Shown in pieces: positions 36,901 through 51,900 of a stretch of DNA of 64,000 nt (positions are counted from its first letter, which is position 1; each line of letters opens with the position of its first letter). This DNA is from Opisthocomus hoazin (lineage: Eukaryota; Chordata; Aves; Opisthocomiformes; Opisthocomidae). Location: assembly GCF_030867145.1 (NCBI RefSeq), contig NC_134427.1, forward strand, positions 11,555,001-11,619,000, written 5' to 3'. The notes beneath the pieces were generated by a model. It had not been told where the DNA came from and searched no databases. It saw nothing but the letters and a program-made list of their open reading frames with translations. The translations under genes were made by a program, and so were the position numbers.

Positions 36901-39900
36901 GGAGGACTGGGTTGTCTGCTGAGCTGTGCTGCAGTTGTGCTTGCACCCAGATAGAGCTGATCACCTGCTTTGGTATCCCCTGGGGCAGAGCGGAGGGCTG
37001 GAGTGCTCCCTGGCAGCGCTGTGGGGCTAACGTACTTTAGTGCCGTGAGGATGTGCACATGCAGAGTATTGATTTTTCTATGTGCGAGCAGCAGTTTTAG
37101 CTGGAGTGGTTTATTATTCATGGCCCCAAGATTTCTGTGAACTCTGCAGGTGATGGTTTTCTCTGTTTTCTTGATGCTTCTGGAGTGGCAGGACGGGGAG
37201 GCAGAGAACAGCCTGGTGTTAGATGGTTTTAGCTGAAGCAAATTTTGCACCAGTCTCGGCAATCATTTGATTTGTCTCTGACAGCTGGGATTGGAGGGGG
37301 TATAGTTTTAGCTGTGCAGCCAAATTCCTCATCTGCTGGTTTGCTTCTGCCTGTTCTTCTCCTTGGCTTGGCTGGATCTGTCCCCTGGACACCTCTGGGA
37401 GCCCTCGGACAGGACAAATGACAAGTATCTGCGCATTTTCCTTGGAAGAGCTGCTGCTTTCCCCCAGAGGCTGCCCTTCTCTGGCAAAGGGGTGCCTGTT
37501 GTATGCGCTGTTTAGAAAGTGCTAATGCAGTTAATTATGGCTGATTAATCACCTGGGGATAATTATCACAAATGAGCTCTAATATAAAAGTAGCATTAGA
37601 TCTAAATGCTGCCATTTCCCCAACAAAGGGCGTCAATGTCTCACTTGTGGAAATGCAATGTGTCCGTGTGTTTTGCACAACAAACTGCGTTTTTCGGAAA
37701 GGAAATCCCTTCTCACTCACTGAGTCCTATGTGAAATGCTTTCAGTCCTGCTCATGTGTGTGGCTGTCACCAGCATGTGCAATGATGTCTTCACTACCAT
37801 CACGAGCAGGAGCATGATACAGTGCTACATGCTTAGCATTCAGGATTCCTTCCCCCATCCGCCAAGGATTTGTTGCCTAGGGATCAGCACCCAATTTTCC
37901 AGGCTAAGTGGCACAGCACAAATTGTGCTTCCTTTGTGTGGCTGGGTTAGGGTTTGCTGTCATCTGCTCCAAGACCTCTCAGAGCATCCTTCCCACCCCT
38001 GCTCATTCTGGGGAGGTGTGGAGGAGAAGCAGCGTCTGTGGAGGAGAAGTGGCATCTCAGATTTGCTGTGCAGGCAGGGAATATCCTTGTGCTTCTGCAG
38101 AGGAGCAGGTGGCAGCTCCCAGTACTGGGGATGGCGTAAAGGAGGTTGGCAGGTCCTCTTGGTCCCTAGGAGCAACAGGACTCAGGGTGCCTCGCCTCTT
38201 CTCAAAGCACAGCAGCCCTGTATGGCGTGGAAAGAAATTGCCGCTAGACCTTCAGGGACTGACACACAAAGACCAGCTCTGATTTAATACCTAGAAGTGA
38301 GATAGGTTCATTGCTGGTTAACCGAGGACCACAGATATCAAGCAGAGCAGGAGATTCGCAGTAAGCCCTTCCTTCAGCCTTTGCTCTTAGTGCTGTTGGA
38401 GCTGGCACTGCATCCTTCCTCCCAGGCACAGCTACAAGCTTTCCTGGAGCTGCTAATAGACCCCTCTGGGAGCAGGACAGCCCCCTTGTGAGCTGAAAAT
38501 CCAGGTGGGTTCAGGACAGAGGGGATTAGGTGTTCCCAGGCAAGTGCTGTAAGCACCGGGCAGCGATCTCTGGATGCAGCGTGGTTCTGTTTCTGCCCAG
38601 GTTGAAGCCTCGCAGGATGGTGCAGGACCTTCGTGTGTAACCCCCCGCGCTCTGAGCGGTACCGCTGGGCCCCAGGCGCCTCTGGAAATGAATCTTTGCT
38701 GGAACGAGATCAAAAAGAAATCCCACAGCCTTCGGTAAGAGTCCCTGCCCGGAGCAAGCTCCCAGGGCTGGCCTGGCCTTCCAGCCTTGCCCGCTGCATG
38801 TGCTTGTCAGGAGGTTTTTGAACTTGTTTGCTTGATGAGCCACATGAATTCACAGTGACCTTGCCTCGGTTTCCCCTCTTGTCCACAGACCCCTTAGTCT
38901 TTCTCCTTACGCTGGAAAGCATCCCCTCCATTTCTATCCACCCCATCCTCCTCTCCCTCTCCTCCTTCACTCCTGCTTGCTTTCTGCTGCTTTCTCCATC
39001 CTCTGCCGCTGCTGCTTCTGCAGCTTGTCTCTTTTTGCCCCACAGCCTTGCCACCACCTCCTCCACGCTCGTCCCTTTGCTGGGAGGCCTCTCCACTGCG
39101 TGGGAGGAACACAGCTTCCAGAGCCCCAGAGGTTGCAGCTCCACAGCCAGCATGGTGGAGAGCTTAACTGGGGCGTGTTAATTGTCTGCTGCCTTAACGC
39201 AAGGCTCCTGGAAGCTGCCCAGTCATGCAAATACCAAGCCAAGCTCCCCCTCCCCATGCTAGCCAGAGCACAGCCCCGACCCACAGGCAAACGCAGAGTG
39301 GCTCTGTCCTCTGTTCTAGACTCCAGGGTGACGAATAGCCTCAGAGTTTCCTCCTCCCAATACCCCACCTGGCTGTGCAGCCTCTGTGCTGGCTAAGGGT
39401 CATGCATAGCCCATGCTGAGGGGTGCTGCCAGTCACTGGTGGGGTCCGGTGGGTGCCTGGGGGCCACCACCTCAGCCATGGTGCTGTGCCTCCCCTCCCC
39501 AGGGAACCTGCCCCTCTCCTGTCTGTCTGACCACCGTCCTGCTGTCCTTGCTCTCCTGCCAGGGCTCGGCTGGAGGCCTTTTCCGATCACAGTGGGAAGC
39601 TGCAGGTGCCTCTCCAGGAGATCATAGACTGGCTGGGGCAGAAGGATGAGGAGCTCTCGGCACAGCTGCCGCTGCGGGGTGATGTCCTCCTGGTGCAGCA
39701 GGAAAAGGAGACGCATGCGGTACGTTCCCTCGCACCTGCCTGCCACCATTCACTGCTAAGGTGGACTGCAGGAGGGCTGCCCTCTCTGGGACCCCTGCCC
39801 CATGTCGCTGCCCATGCCCGTAGCCTATGAGTGCACCAGGCCTTGCCCATCTGTATCTCTCCTTCCTGTGGAAAGGCAGAGCCCCAGTCCCATAGCAAAT

Positions 39901-42900
39901 ACCCATGGCACGTAACAGGCGTAGCCCATCTGGTTTTAGACAATAAATCTGCACTACAGCCTCAAGACATCTGCATGTGCTGCAGCTTGTAACGGGCCCC
40001 ACCACTCCTCTTCTAGCTTCCTCCTTATGTCCTGCCTCTGCAACAGAGGGAATTGCCTCTCACTGACCACTGCTTTTGGGACCCTGGGGCCTGAGGATGT
40101 GGATCAGTCTACAGGCACCGTGCTTGTCGGGACACGAGCGATCCCTGCAGTAGCACACTATCATCACATCTGAAACTGGGGTAAACCCAGACAGATCAGA
40201 GTTTCCTGCTTCCCTGATCAGAGCATTTCCTTCTTGCTGACAGTGGCCATTGGACTTTCGTTGTTTTTACCTCAAAAACAGAACTGTTGCTTACTGTTGA
40301 CACCCCTCATCCTTGCTGGAGCTAGCCACTTTCCCAGTGCACAAATAGCCCATCCAGCAGACAGCACCAGTGGGGGGTTGCAGCTGGAAGGGAGGAGAGG
40401 ACATCCTAAACCAGCCTGCCTCCAAAGTCTGCTCTGGGCTCCTGCTGGGCTTGCTGCTCTGCCTCCCCCCCTCAAGCAAAGCTGCAGTCCAGACCTCTGC
40501 AGGAGCCACCTTCCTGCAGGCGGTCATTCCTTCCCCGAACAGCAAAACATTTCTCTCTTAATTTCTCTCTGTGTCTCCAGTGAGGTTTGGGCTGTGGAGT
40601 GAATAAATCACTGTAGCCCCTGGCAAGGGGGCGGCAAGGGCATGATTCTCCAGCTCAGCCTGCTGTCTCATCTCTGTGCTCTCAGGCTTTCATGGAAGAA
40701 GTGAAGTCTCGGGGACCATACATTTATTCTGTCCTGGAGTCAGCACAGGCTTTCCTTTCCCAGCATCCATTTGAGGAACTGGAAGAACCAACTTCAGAAA
40801 GCAAAGGTCTGTGGAGCTCCCCCTTCCTTGCTCTCCCATAGCACCACACAGCTCCTCCTGGGGATGGACCAGAGAAGATAAAGTGGTGGTGGTTGGTGTG
40901 GCACAAAGCAGCACATCAGCGCTCTGCCTCACACCATCATGCACCAGGCTCTTTCCAGTCTTTGGACAAAGGTCAGACCGGTGCAGAGCGGTGCTTCTGT
41001 TCTGGGCAAAGGCAGAGGCCGCTGGCGCAGACCTTGATGGGGTGCATCTCATGAGACAGTATCAGATATGCTCTGGGGAAGCATTTTAAAGGGCAGCAAG
41101 GCTTCTGCCTGTGAGGACAGATAGAGGACTAGACTAGATACCTAGAGGAGCTGGTGCAGAGATGGATACTGTTATCACTTGGTTTTACTCCCTCTTTCCA
41201 GTTTTCCCTAGATTTTTTTATTTTCCTTTTCTGTGCCCTCCCTCCGTCTCTTGCCCACTTTCCTCTGGGCTGGGCTCTCATTTTTGCTCTCCTTTCCCCA
41301 TCTGCTTTGCCTTCACAGATGTCTCTCCCCGGCACCGGATTCAAAACATCAGCCGCTTTGTCTGGAAGCAGGCAAACGTGGCCAGTGAGCTGTGGGAGAA
41401 GCTCACAGCCCGGTGTGTGGACCAGCACCGTCACATTGAACGGACGCTGGAGCAGCTGCTAGAGATTAAAGGGGCCATGGAGGAGCTCAGCATGACACTG
41501 GACCAGGCTGAAAGCGTGCGTGAAACCTGGGAACCCATTGGGGACCTCTTCATTGACTCCTTACCGGAGCACATCCAGTCAACCAAGGTAGTTCTGTCTC
41601 TGACCAGGCTCCAGTCTTGGCCCCAGAGGTGATGAGATGCTGCTTCCCAGGAGGGCAGTGCTGCTCCTCCTGACTACTCAGTCCAATGCAGCCTCGTTAC
41701 TTGGGGTCTCAGGGACCAAGCCCTCCCTCTGACAGACCCCCTAGCTTTGTGAGGGTGGGTTTGGCCTGCAGTGTCCTGAGCAATTGTGAGCAAGGTTCTG
41801 AGGACCTTGTCACGTTACAGACTTTACACAGGTATAGTGGCTTAGCATAGATTGTCCATGTCCCACTTCTCAGGAGTTTTAAGTAATCTCCAGCCTGGCT
41901 GGTTTGTGTGGTTGTTTTTTTTTCCCCACTAAAGTACCCTGTGGGAGGGTTAGTCAACAGTGTCTTGCCAGCCACTAGACCACCCTAGCTTGTAGCAGAG
42001 GAATCGGATCCAAGTCCTGACTGCTCGCCTGCTTCTTTTCCTTCTTCTCCTGCCCTGTGCCTATTCCCCCGGGCACGGGACTCCAGCTGTTCAAAGAGGA
42101 GCTCTCCCCCGTGAAGGATGGGGTGAAAGTGGTCAATGATCTTGCCCATCAGCTTGCCATCTCAGATGTCCACCTGTCCATGGAGAACTCCCGTACCCTG
42201 GAGCAGATCAACACGCACTGGAAGCAGCTGCAGGTGGGAAGGAGTCAGGACCAAGCACTGCAAATAAACCACAGGTGGGAGGACACTGGGGAAGGGCTGT
42301 CACTGCTGAGCTTCAGGGATAATAAAGTAAGGCTTGGCATGGCAGGGATGGTGTAGCTGGTGTTCCTGGAAGAGGAGAACATTGGTTCAGTGTGAGGAAA
42401 GTGGCTGGTAAATCTGTAGAGGTCTTGAGCAGGAAAAGGCAATGGGAGGAACAAAGGATGTTGTCTGAAGAAAATCAGGATCGGGAGGGGGGGGTGTCAG
42501 TACCAGCTGTGGCTTTGTTGATGTCTTGCAAATATGGATACAGGTGAGCTAGAGATGTGACCTGTGCTGCTTCAGCCTGTGGGAGGAGGTGTAGGGAGCT
42601 GAGTGGACTGGGGAATGCAAATACCAAGGCAGGCAAGGAACAAAGAAGACCTGGGTGCTGGGGCATGCCTGAGTCCATCCACAAGACTTCTTGAGTGGGG
42701 CTTCGATCTGAAATGCCTGGTAGGCTGCCACTGAATTGTTCTGTCCCACTCTCCAGGCCTCCATAAACGAACGCCTGAAGCAGCTCCAGGATGCCCATCG
42801 GGACTTTGGACCAGGCTCCCAGCACTTCCTCTCCTGTACGTGAACAGGTCCTGCTGGATTCCTGCTGTGAGGCTGTCTCTGCAGAGTGTCTTAGCATGGG

Positions 42901-45900
42901 CTGTGGCACAGGAGAATGGGGTGCAGAGTCCTGTTGCTAAGCCCAGAGCCACGCACACAGCTAGAAAAGGGCCCAGGCCAGTGCCTGGTGCACAGGAACA
43001 TGAGCAGAAGGCATCTCCCAAAGTTAGTGGTGCATTGCCTCACCTTGTGGGACCAAGGGTGGGGCATGAGTGTTCTGTTTCAGAGCAAAGAGCTGTGACA
43101 TTTGCAGCAACAGCTCCCAGGTGATACTGGGACTGTGCCAGCCTCAGAGACTGGGTGGGCAGGACAACAGATGGCAGAAAAAGGCAGTCCCCCATATCCC
43201 GTGTTAGTCATTCAGAGGCCAAAAATGAGCACGTTAAGGAGGTTTTCATTCTTGTGGCGAGGCAGAGAGATGCTGTTCCTACACAGCTGAGCTGCTGCTG
43301 GCTTACACCTTTCAGACCTGAAAAGGATGGGCAGCAGATTGTGCTCCAGAGTCTGGGGTCTGTCCTCAGAAGTGCTGAGCCCTGCAAGGTTTCCAGATGC
43401 CAGTGGGGTTTGTTGGCCTGTGTTTCTCTGCAGACCAAGTCCTCCTATCCGAAAGGAAGAGCAACTTTCCCAGTTGCTGGAATTGATAAGCTGCCTGTGA
43501 CAAGGGAAAACAGCTGAGGGTCATACAAGGGCTTTTGTCCTCTAGACAACAAACACAGGGTGGCAGGCAACAGGTATGGGATGTGTCCTCATCTTCCTGA
43601 GATACTGCAGCTGTCACACAGAGCATGAGTAATGGGAACAGCAGATGCTGCGAGTGCCCAAGCCTGGCCAAAACAGGCACTGCTCTGTGTGTGTGCCGAA
43701 ATCCCAGCTGCTGTGAGCCCTGCCTGCTGGTGACCACAGCATTCCTTGTCAGGAAGTGTCTTCTCCCGAGTTCTGAGCTCAGCCAGATTCAGAGCCCCTG
43801 TCTCAAGGGAGGCAAGATACCTCTGACAAGACCAGCAGTCTTGTGCCTCTCTTATAGGCAGCATCCCCTTGCCCACTCCAACATCTGCAGTTGGTGATTT
43901 GGGAAGGCACAGCCTCTTCAGAAACACCCACCTGGTGGGACAGTCCTGCTGGGCTCTCATCAGAAGCAGCATCAACCTAAAGGAGCATTTGGTGTTGATT
44001 TGACATCTGTGTTTCTCTCCTTGCAGCCTCTGTCCAGGTACCCTGGGAGAGAGCCATTTCCCCCAACAAAGTGCCATACTACATCAAGTGAGTGTGCTCG
44101 CAACCGCAGGTCTTCTCTGGCCCAGTGGGAACAGGAGTTGGGGATCAATTCGGAGTAGGGGACAGTGAGCAGACTGGTCTGAGCACTGATCTCCAGCAAA
44201 GCATGTTGCCCCCAACCTGGCAAAGCCATGCTTTCCCTGCCAGCTGAGATGTCCCAGAGGAGAGGGGATGCTGGCTGGAAGGAGGAGGGGCTGGCAGCAA
44301 GTGGGGGCATCCTTCTGTGGGCATCCTCCATGCTGCTGTGGCTGGGGAGCGTGCTCACTGGGGTGCAGCTGCCCCAGTGTCTGCAGGCACTGGGGGACTT
44401 GTTCTCAGGGGCAGCTGAGTCCTTTTTTTAATCTCTCATGGCAGCTGCCTAATTCCCAGGTTGACTCATGGTTTCTTTCTATTTTCCTTCCAGCCACCAG
44501 GCCCAGACAACATGCTGGGACCACCCGAAGATGACGGAGTTGTACCAGACGCTGGGTAAGGAGGCTGCCACAAAACCATTCAAGTAGCATCCGCCTTTCT
44601 GTAGCATGGGGTGCTGTGAGAGGTTTCCCCAGCCCACCTGCTCCCCTCGGTGGCCCAGGGCCCCCCAAAGCAATGGGGTGCCACCCTCTGTCAGGCTCTG
44701 CCTGTCCTCCTCCCGCACACACTCTGCTTCTGCTGGTGGGGCTGGTGTCTGGGAACTGCAACTGCTGCTTCCTGCCCTGGAGATAAGGATGTCGAGCTGC
44801 GGTTTTATTCTTCTTTTCCTGTGTTATCGCAGCGGATTTGAATAACATCAAGTTCTCAGCGTACCGGACGGCTATGAAACTACGACGGGTGCAAAAAGCC
44901 CTGCGACGTGAGTGTGGGAAGTATTTCCCTCCTGCTGGGTCTCCCTCTATAAAGGCATTAAACTAACACAAGCTTTTATCAGCACATCAAAGGCAGGAGT
45001 CTACCAGGGGACAGGTAGCTGAGGGCGAGAAGAGCTAGGAAGATGAGCCAGTGGCTGGAAAGCTGAGCAAATCCACCAGTGAGGTGTCTGTGTCAGTGCC
45101 TTTCTTTGCAGGCTTAGGGTGGAAATACCTCAAGGGCAGGTGTTATTCAGAGGGATTTGAGAGCAAAGTGGTCCAGCTCAGAGTTATAAAGCTGTGGGAT
45201 TGGGCAGGGGCTCACCCAGGAGCTCCAAGGGAGCCAGGAGAAGCCAAAGGTGTACCTGAGAGCAGAAATCAGCCTCACTGGCAAGGGCAGAGGGGACTTC
45301 ACTAATTAAAGAGGAGGAAGGAAGCCAATAAACCCAACTTCTGCACTGTTGGTAAAACTCCAGTTAGAATGAGGATTAATAGCCAAGTGAATATGATGCT
45401 ATAGGAGTTTGACACGAGGTGTGGCACTCTGAGGGGAAGCTGCTCCTCTGAAACTGTTGAGGAGTTTCTGGGGCAATCAGCAAGCAGGTGGACAGGAATC
45501 TGATAGATGCGGCATCCTTGGCTGCTGGAGAGCTTTCGGCAAGGCCTCTCACCTAAAGCTCTGTCAAAATTAAACAGGGGCAGGATGAGGGAACGCCTGC
45601 TCCTGAATTAGTCATTCCCGACAGGGAGGAGACACAGCCAGGTGGCAATGGGATCCTAGGCAGACCTGTGCTCCTTGATGTCTTGTGAAAGGCCTGGAAG
45701 AAGGCAATGGGTGAGGGGAGGTTTGGTACTCGGGGAGTTGAACCCTGGCTGCAGAGCAGTTTCATGACACTGTGGTGACCAGGCTGTCCCATATCCGGGG
45801 ACATTCAGGGCTGATGTAGTGCCAAATGGAGGCAAGCAGCAGTCAGCTTTCATCACCCTGCAAAAAAGTCCCTGCAGCAGCTGCCACAGAAACAGCAGGT

Positions 45901-48900
45901 ATGGTGAGGAAAAGGGCAGAGAGCAAAGCAGAGCCCTTTCATGTGCTTCTTGTGCATCTTTGGTCTGCCGTCTCTTGCATCTCACATGCTGCACTGCTGC
46001 CTTCTTCCCAGCCTAGAAAGGATGTGGAAGAATGTGAAGAAGTGCTTCTTCAAGATGTACTTGAGCAGGGCGAGGAGTCTGCCAAGGCAGCTTCCCCATG
46101 ATGAGAGAGGTTTGGTGGAGTGAGTGACCATGTAGGAAAGAGGCAGTGTGGGACATGTCAGAGCCATATGCAGTTTTGGGCAGTGTGGATGCAAAGGTGA
46201 GCAGGAGCGATACCCACAGGCGTGTGAATTGGGGGTCCCCAGTGCAAATGTCATCATCTTTGACAGGAGAGAGGGAAGGACTTTTCCACAGAGTGAAGTT
46301 ACAGTGTGGTAATGGCACATGACCCCCTGGGCACTGGGAATGTAAATGGTCTCAGAAATGGAAAGACTTTCAGGAAAGAAAGATTGCTGGCTGCTTAACA
46401 CCATAGCACATACAACCTGCAGCCATAGAAATCTGAAAGCAAGGTAGCTAAGGCAGCCCATGCTGTCCTAGCCCTGTTTTAGGTTTGTGCCTCGACACCT
46501 GCTGTCAGTCAGAGCTGGAGACAGGACTGCTCCACCTCTAGGCAGCTGCTCATACGGTCTGTGTGGCTCTGTGCTCCCTCACCTCCCCACGCCTGTCCCG
46601 CAGGGTCCTGGCACATGCAGAGGCTGGATTTGGGTTCCTGTGGCTCCGCACAGAGCCTTTCATGGGTAGCGTTTTTGTGGCCATGGCTGGCCACAGCAGC
46701 AGGGAAAGGAGGTCACAGAATGGTGGTTCAAGTTGCTGTGGGTGGAGATGTGGGTATTTTGGGAGGGGTTTATGCATGGGAGAGCAATTCTGGAATCTGT
46801 GTCCATCCTGCCAGCATCTTCCCCATTCCAGTGGGGCTGAGACTGCCTCAGGTCAGGGCAGCTCTGTGTCTCCTTCTTCTTGGTTCTCACCTCTCCCGTT
46901 TTCTTCTCTGCCTCTGATCCCTCCGCCTGGGCTTTCTGCGCAGTGGACATGGTGACCCTGGCCACGGCCTTGGAAATCTTCAGTGAGCATGACCTTCAGC
47001 CCAGCGACCGGGCAATGGATGTGGTGGAGGTCATCCACTGCCTGACTGCCCTCTATGAGAGGCTGGAGGAGGAGCGAGGCATCCTGGTGAATGTGCCGCT
47101 CTGTGTGGACATGAGCCTCAACTGGCTGCTGAATGTCTTCGACAGGTACCAGCCTCTGAGCATCCCCCTGAGCTGTGGGGCTTCCATGCTTGGAAGGAAA
47201 CGTCTGTGCTGCTCTTCCAGCTGGCAGTGCTGAAAAAAGGCCTTGGCTGCTAGTGAGGGGGCTGCCTGGCACAGGCTTGCCTTGCTGACCCCCCTGCATA
47301 AAAAAAAAGAAAACAAAACCAAACAAACTCCAAAACATTTGCAAACCTGTGCAATATCTCGCCTTGCAGTGGCCGCAGTGGGAAGATGAGGGCTCTCTCC
47401 TTCAAGACGGGCATTGCATGTCTGTGCGGGACAGAGGTCAAGGAGAAGTTTCAGTGTGAGTCCCCTGTCTCCCTCCCCAGAGCCTGGTGTGGAGTAACCT
47501 GGGGAATGTGGGAGTGTTTTTATGTCCCAGCTTAACCCTTCTTTGCCCAGAAAGAGCAGAGAAACAGCTTTGCTGCAGTGACTAATCTGCTTGCATTGCC
47601 ACCTCTCCCTCCCTCCCTCCCTACCCAAGCCTACGCCACCTAAATTAGGAGGCGTTTTAGCAGACTGGTGCTGCAGTGATCTTGCTCGCATGGCACTGTA
47701 AGGAACAGTGCAGAGAAGGCAAACAGGCAACAGCTGTCCAGTGCTCCCCAGAAGGAAAAAAAAGTGGGTGTGCATGGCTGGGTAGTAGGTTTCAAACAAA
47801 TTAAAGGGAGCCCCTTATTTCACTTATTTTCAACTATGGTTCTCTGTCATGGGATACGGTGGGGAGGTTAACATAGGAAGAACCAAGGGGTTAAATAAAG
47901 GGATTGGGCAGATTCATAGAGGACAGGCCAGCTATGGCTGTTTAGGAAGTGATATATGTAACCTCTGTCTCAAGAAGACTCTAAACTCCTGGTTATTGGG
48001 AGCTGGAAGGCCACTGGTAAAGGTTATTTAATCATAGCTCAGGTTTTCCCTCTTATTTGAGCTCCTGGCCGGAGACAGGCAGCAGAGCCCCTGGTCTGAT
48101 CCACACACTGCTCCCTCGTGCATGCATCCTGCCCAGTGTGCCGGGATGTCAGCTGTGTCTCTAACGGGGACGTATGTCCGTCCTGCCAGCAGATCTCTTC
48201 AGCCAAGTGGCGAACGCCGGGGGACTGTGTGACCAGCGGCACCTTGGCGTCCTGCTCCATGAGGCCATCCAGGTCCCGCGCCAGCTGGGGGAGGTGGCGG
48301 CATTCGGGGGCAGCAACGTGGAGCCCAGCGTCCGCAGCTGCTTCCGCTTTGTGAGTAGGGTGCCATGGTCCGTGCCATCCCCTCTGCAGCATCTGTGGCA
48401 GGGAGAGCCTCCCAGAGGTGGCAAGGAGCTTGCACCCCATCACAGCTGGGTTCCAGCTCTGAGCAGCCCCTTCCTTTCCCCTCCCCAGAGCAACGGAAAG
48501 CCCACCATTGAGGTATCCCAGTTCCTGGAGTGGGCCAACCTGGAGCCACAGTCCATGGTGTGGCTGGCCGTGCTGCACCGGGTGACGATGGCTGAGCAGG
48601 TGAAGCACCAGACCAAGTGCTCCGTCTGCCGGCAGTGCCCCATCAAGGGCTTCAGGTAGGGGTTGTGAGATGGGAACCTGGCCCCCAAGAGAATTGCATG
48701 GTGTCCTGCAGGAGGGAGCTGAATTTGCTTTGTGCTGTTGGGGGAACCTAGAGCTCTGCAGCAGCAGTGTTTCAGGCAGGTCAGACTAGGTGACAGCGGA
48801 GGGGAAAGAGCAGGATGCTTTTCTGGGGTCTTCAGCCATCAGCACTGTGGTTTCAGTGGGGTGCAAGAACAACACAGACCACCTCTGTCCCCTGCTGAGC

Positions 48901-51900
48901 TCTCCTTGGGCTCCAAAATGATGTGTTTTTGCTTACCCTCACTGCCTCCCTATCGCCTCTTGATCTCTCCAGGTATCGGAGCCTGAAGCAGTTCAATGTG
49001 GATATCTGCCAGACTTGCTTCCTCACCGGGCGAGCCAGCAAGGGCAACAAGCTGCACTACCCCATCATGGAGTACTACACCCCGGTATAGGGCTGGGCTG
49101 GGAGGGTCTTGGCTCGGAGCAGGTCCCTATCAACAGCAGCAGCCTTGCAATGGTTAGGCTGGTGCAGCCCCAGAAGTGGATCCCTTGTATTTTTTTTGTT
49201 CCACTCCACGTGTTGGAGGTTGCCTGTGTCCCTGCTATTCTGGGGCTTGTGGTGAGGAAGATGCATGGCATCCACCAGTGCCCAGCTTGGCTTGTGCCAG
49301 GCCCCATGCCAGGTTGACAGACCTGCCGTGTGTCCTCCTTGTTTCCTCAGTTGTGTCTGCCTCTTCCTCAGTGGAACTTGTGCCCAGCCTGAAGGGACTT
49401 CTTTCCTTCAGATGCTCTCCTGTGGTCCCTCACTTTTCATTAAGCTGCACCTTTGTAATGTTTGTGTCTCTGCAGACCACTTCCAGTGAGAACATGAGAG
49501 ACTTTGCCACGACGCTGAAGAACAAGTTTCGGTCCAAGCAGTACTTCAGCAAGCACCCGCAGAGAGGTTACCTGCCTGTCCAGTCTGTACTTGAGGCTGA
49601 ATTCTCTGAGACGTGAGTTGGCTGTTCCTTTCAACCCTGCCTGATATGCTGGCCCCACAGATGGAAGCAGCATCTCAACTGCAAGATAGAGCTCCCATGG
49701 GAGGGCTGGAGGGGGCACTCTCTCTGGAGCTGCTAGTTCTTGGAGAAGCAGAGATTTCGGTCTCCCTCGCCAGCCTGTCCCTGGCTCTTCTCAGCCCACA
49801 TGAGAGCAGGGCAGCCTCTCCAAGCCCTAGCTTTAAGTGAGGACTGCCAAGCCTTGCTCACCAGTGTGCTTCTCTTCCAGACCAGCCTCCTCCCCCATGT
49901 TACCACACGCTGACACCCACTCCCGGATCGAGCACTTTGCCAGCAGGTATCACCACTGGGCACTGCTGTCATGCCAGAGCACGGAGCATGACTCCAATGG
50001 GTGTGGAGGGGTTTCGGGGCAGACGCATGGTGAGCTCCTGCTGCCTGCAGCCCCCTTCATACCTCCCAGCATGCTGGCTGCAGTGGTTCAGGCTGCAGTG
50101 CTGTTGGGAAGATGTAGCTGCAGGGCCAGGCACACCTGCCTGCACCACTTTGGTCCTGCCTGGAATGTGACTTATGCCACGCAAACTGGCAGCAGATACC
50201 ACGCATTTGACAGCAGATGTCTTAGTGATGAAGCAGCCTCCATGTACCCTTCCGCTTTTCACAATATGAGCTGCTGCTTGGATTTTCACCAGGCAGATCC
50301 CTCAATGCCTTGCTCTGCCTGTGTGCTCACCAGTGCTGCTTGCACACATCCCATTGCTGCTGCCTTATGGATGGTAATGCCTCTGCCCTCACCATGGAGC
50401 GAGGCAGAGCGGGGACCAAAGGAGCACAGGGAGCCCATAGCTCAGGCCCTAGGCTGGAGACGGTACGCTTTCACCCCTTTCCTTTGCTTAGGGGAGAGGA
50501 GGCTGAGCCAGCTGCATGGCAGCAGCCCTTTATTCCAGTGACTGTCGCCCCAGAGCAGCAGTGTCTTTTGTTTTCTAAAAAGGCAAAACTCTCTAGAGCC
50601 TGTAAAGAAGGGCAAACTGGTGCAGGCCAGCTGGTAGGCCCTGCCAGAGAGGGGTCTTGCAGGGGTTGCCATAAATAGGGTGCATTGAGTAGACATTCAG
50701 GGTGTCTCTGACCATATCTCAACCAGTTTCTCTTTCCTCCAGGCTTGCAGAAATGGAAAGCCAGAACTGTTCCTTCTTCAATGACAGCCTATCCCCTGAT
50801 GATAGCTTGTGAGTTCTGTCTTCTTTCCCTTCTCCTCACCTCCTGCTGAGTCAGGGCTCCTGTGGCTCCATCCCTGCCTGGCCAGAGCACAGAAATGCTT
50901 TCCTTCCCAGCTCCTTTGAGTCTGAGGCTCTTAGGGACCCCCATCTACCCAGGGATGCTGAGCCATTTCTGAGCTCTAGACCTGGAGCAGCCAGAACAAG
51001 CTCCCATATGAAACCAGCTCCCTCCAGGCTGTCCTTCTCCAAGGGCACACAAATCCTGTGAGACCTCACTAAGGTGTTTCTCCACCTCCTGCAACAGGGA
51101 CGAGGACCAGTACCTGCTGCGCCATTCCAGCCCCATCACCGACAGAGAGCCTGGGGGCAGCCAGCATGTTCCAGGAAGCCTCAACATGGATGACAAGGGA
51201 AACCTGGAGCGAATCCTAGCCCACCTAGAGGATGAAAACAGGTAGGGCCATGGGCAACTCTTAAAGTGAGGTTTATAGCCTAAGGGAAAGGGGCTGGAGA
51301 AGCCTGGCAGAGCTCAGAGTGGAGGCAGAGAATAGCTGCTGGGGCTGGAGGTGGGGATCGGAGGAGATGAGTGGGCTGGTTTGGAGGGTGTCTAGGCTGA
51401 GCCCTAAAACCTTCATGGGAGCACTCGGTGCAGGTGTGTTCTCCAAGGAAGGGAGAAGACTCTGTTCCCCAAAATGTTCCTGCCCCCATCCCCGGAACCT
51501 GTACCCCTCCTGAACCCCAAACTGGTTGAAGTGAGTCTCGTGCACTGCTATCTCTCTTGTCCTTGAGCTCCCCACAAACAGTGATGGTGCTGCTCTGGAC
51601 CACATGAGGTTGAGGGTCTGGGCGGGACAGCTCAGCTCAGGAGGAGGTGATGCTTTCCCTGCCCTTGTTCTCAGTCTTTTAGGAAGCAGTTACATGTCTT
51701 TTTGTAAACCGCCCAAGGGGGTCAGAGCTGCAAGCAGGCCACCCTGCAGTGCAGGAACAAAATCTGGGAGTGTCCTGGTCCTCAAGCTTCACACGTGGCA
51801 AAGCCTCCAGGGGTCTTCTGGCCATCCCCAGTGTGAAGCTGCTGCGTGTTTCCAGCAGTCTCTAGAAAGCAGAGCAGTGATGCTGACCTAGGCTATCTTG

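Noticed and set aside
39098-39106. GCGTGGGAG, an EGR2-like motif in a DRP2 intron
   Set aside because: EGR2 drives Schwann-cell genes, so it was tempting, but a single 9-mer in GC-rich DNA is expected by chance and there is no paired SOX10 site that I could support.
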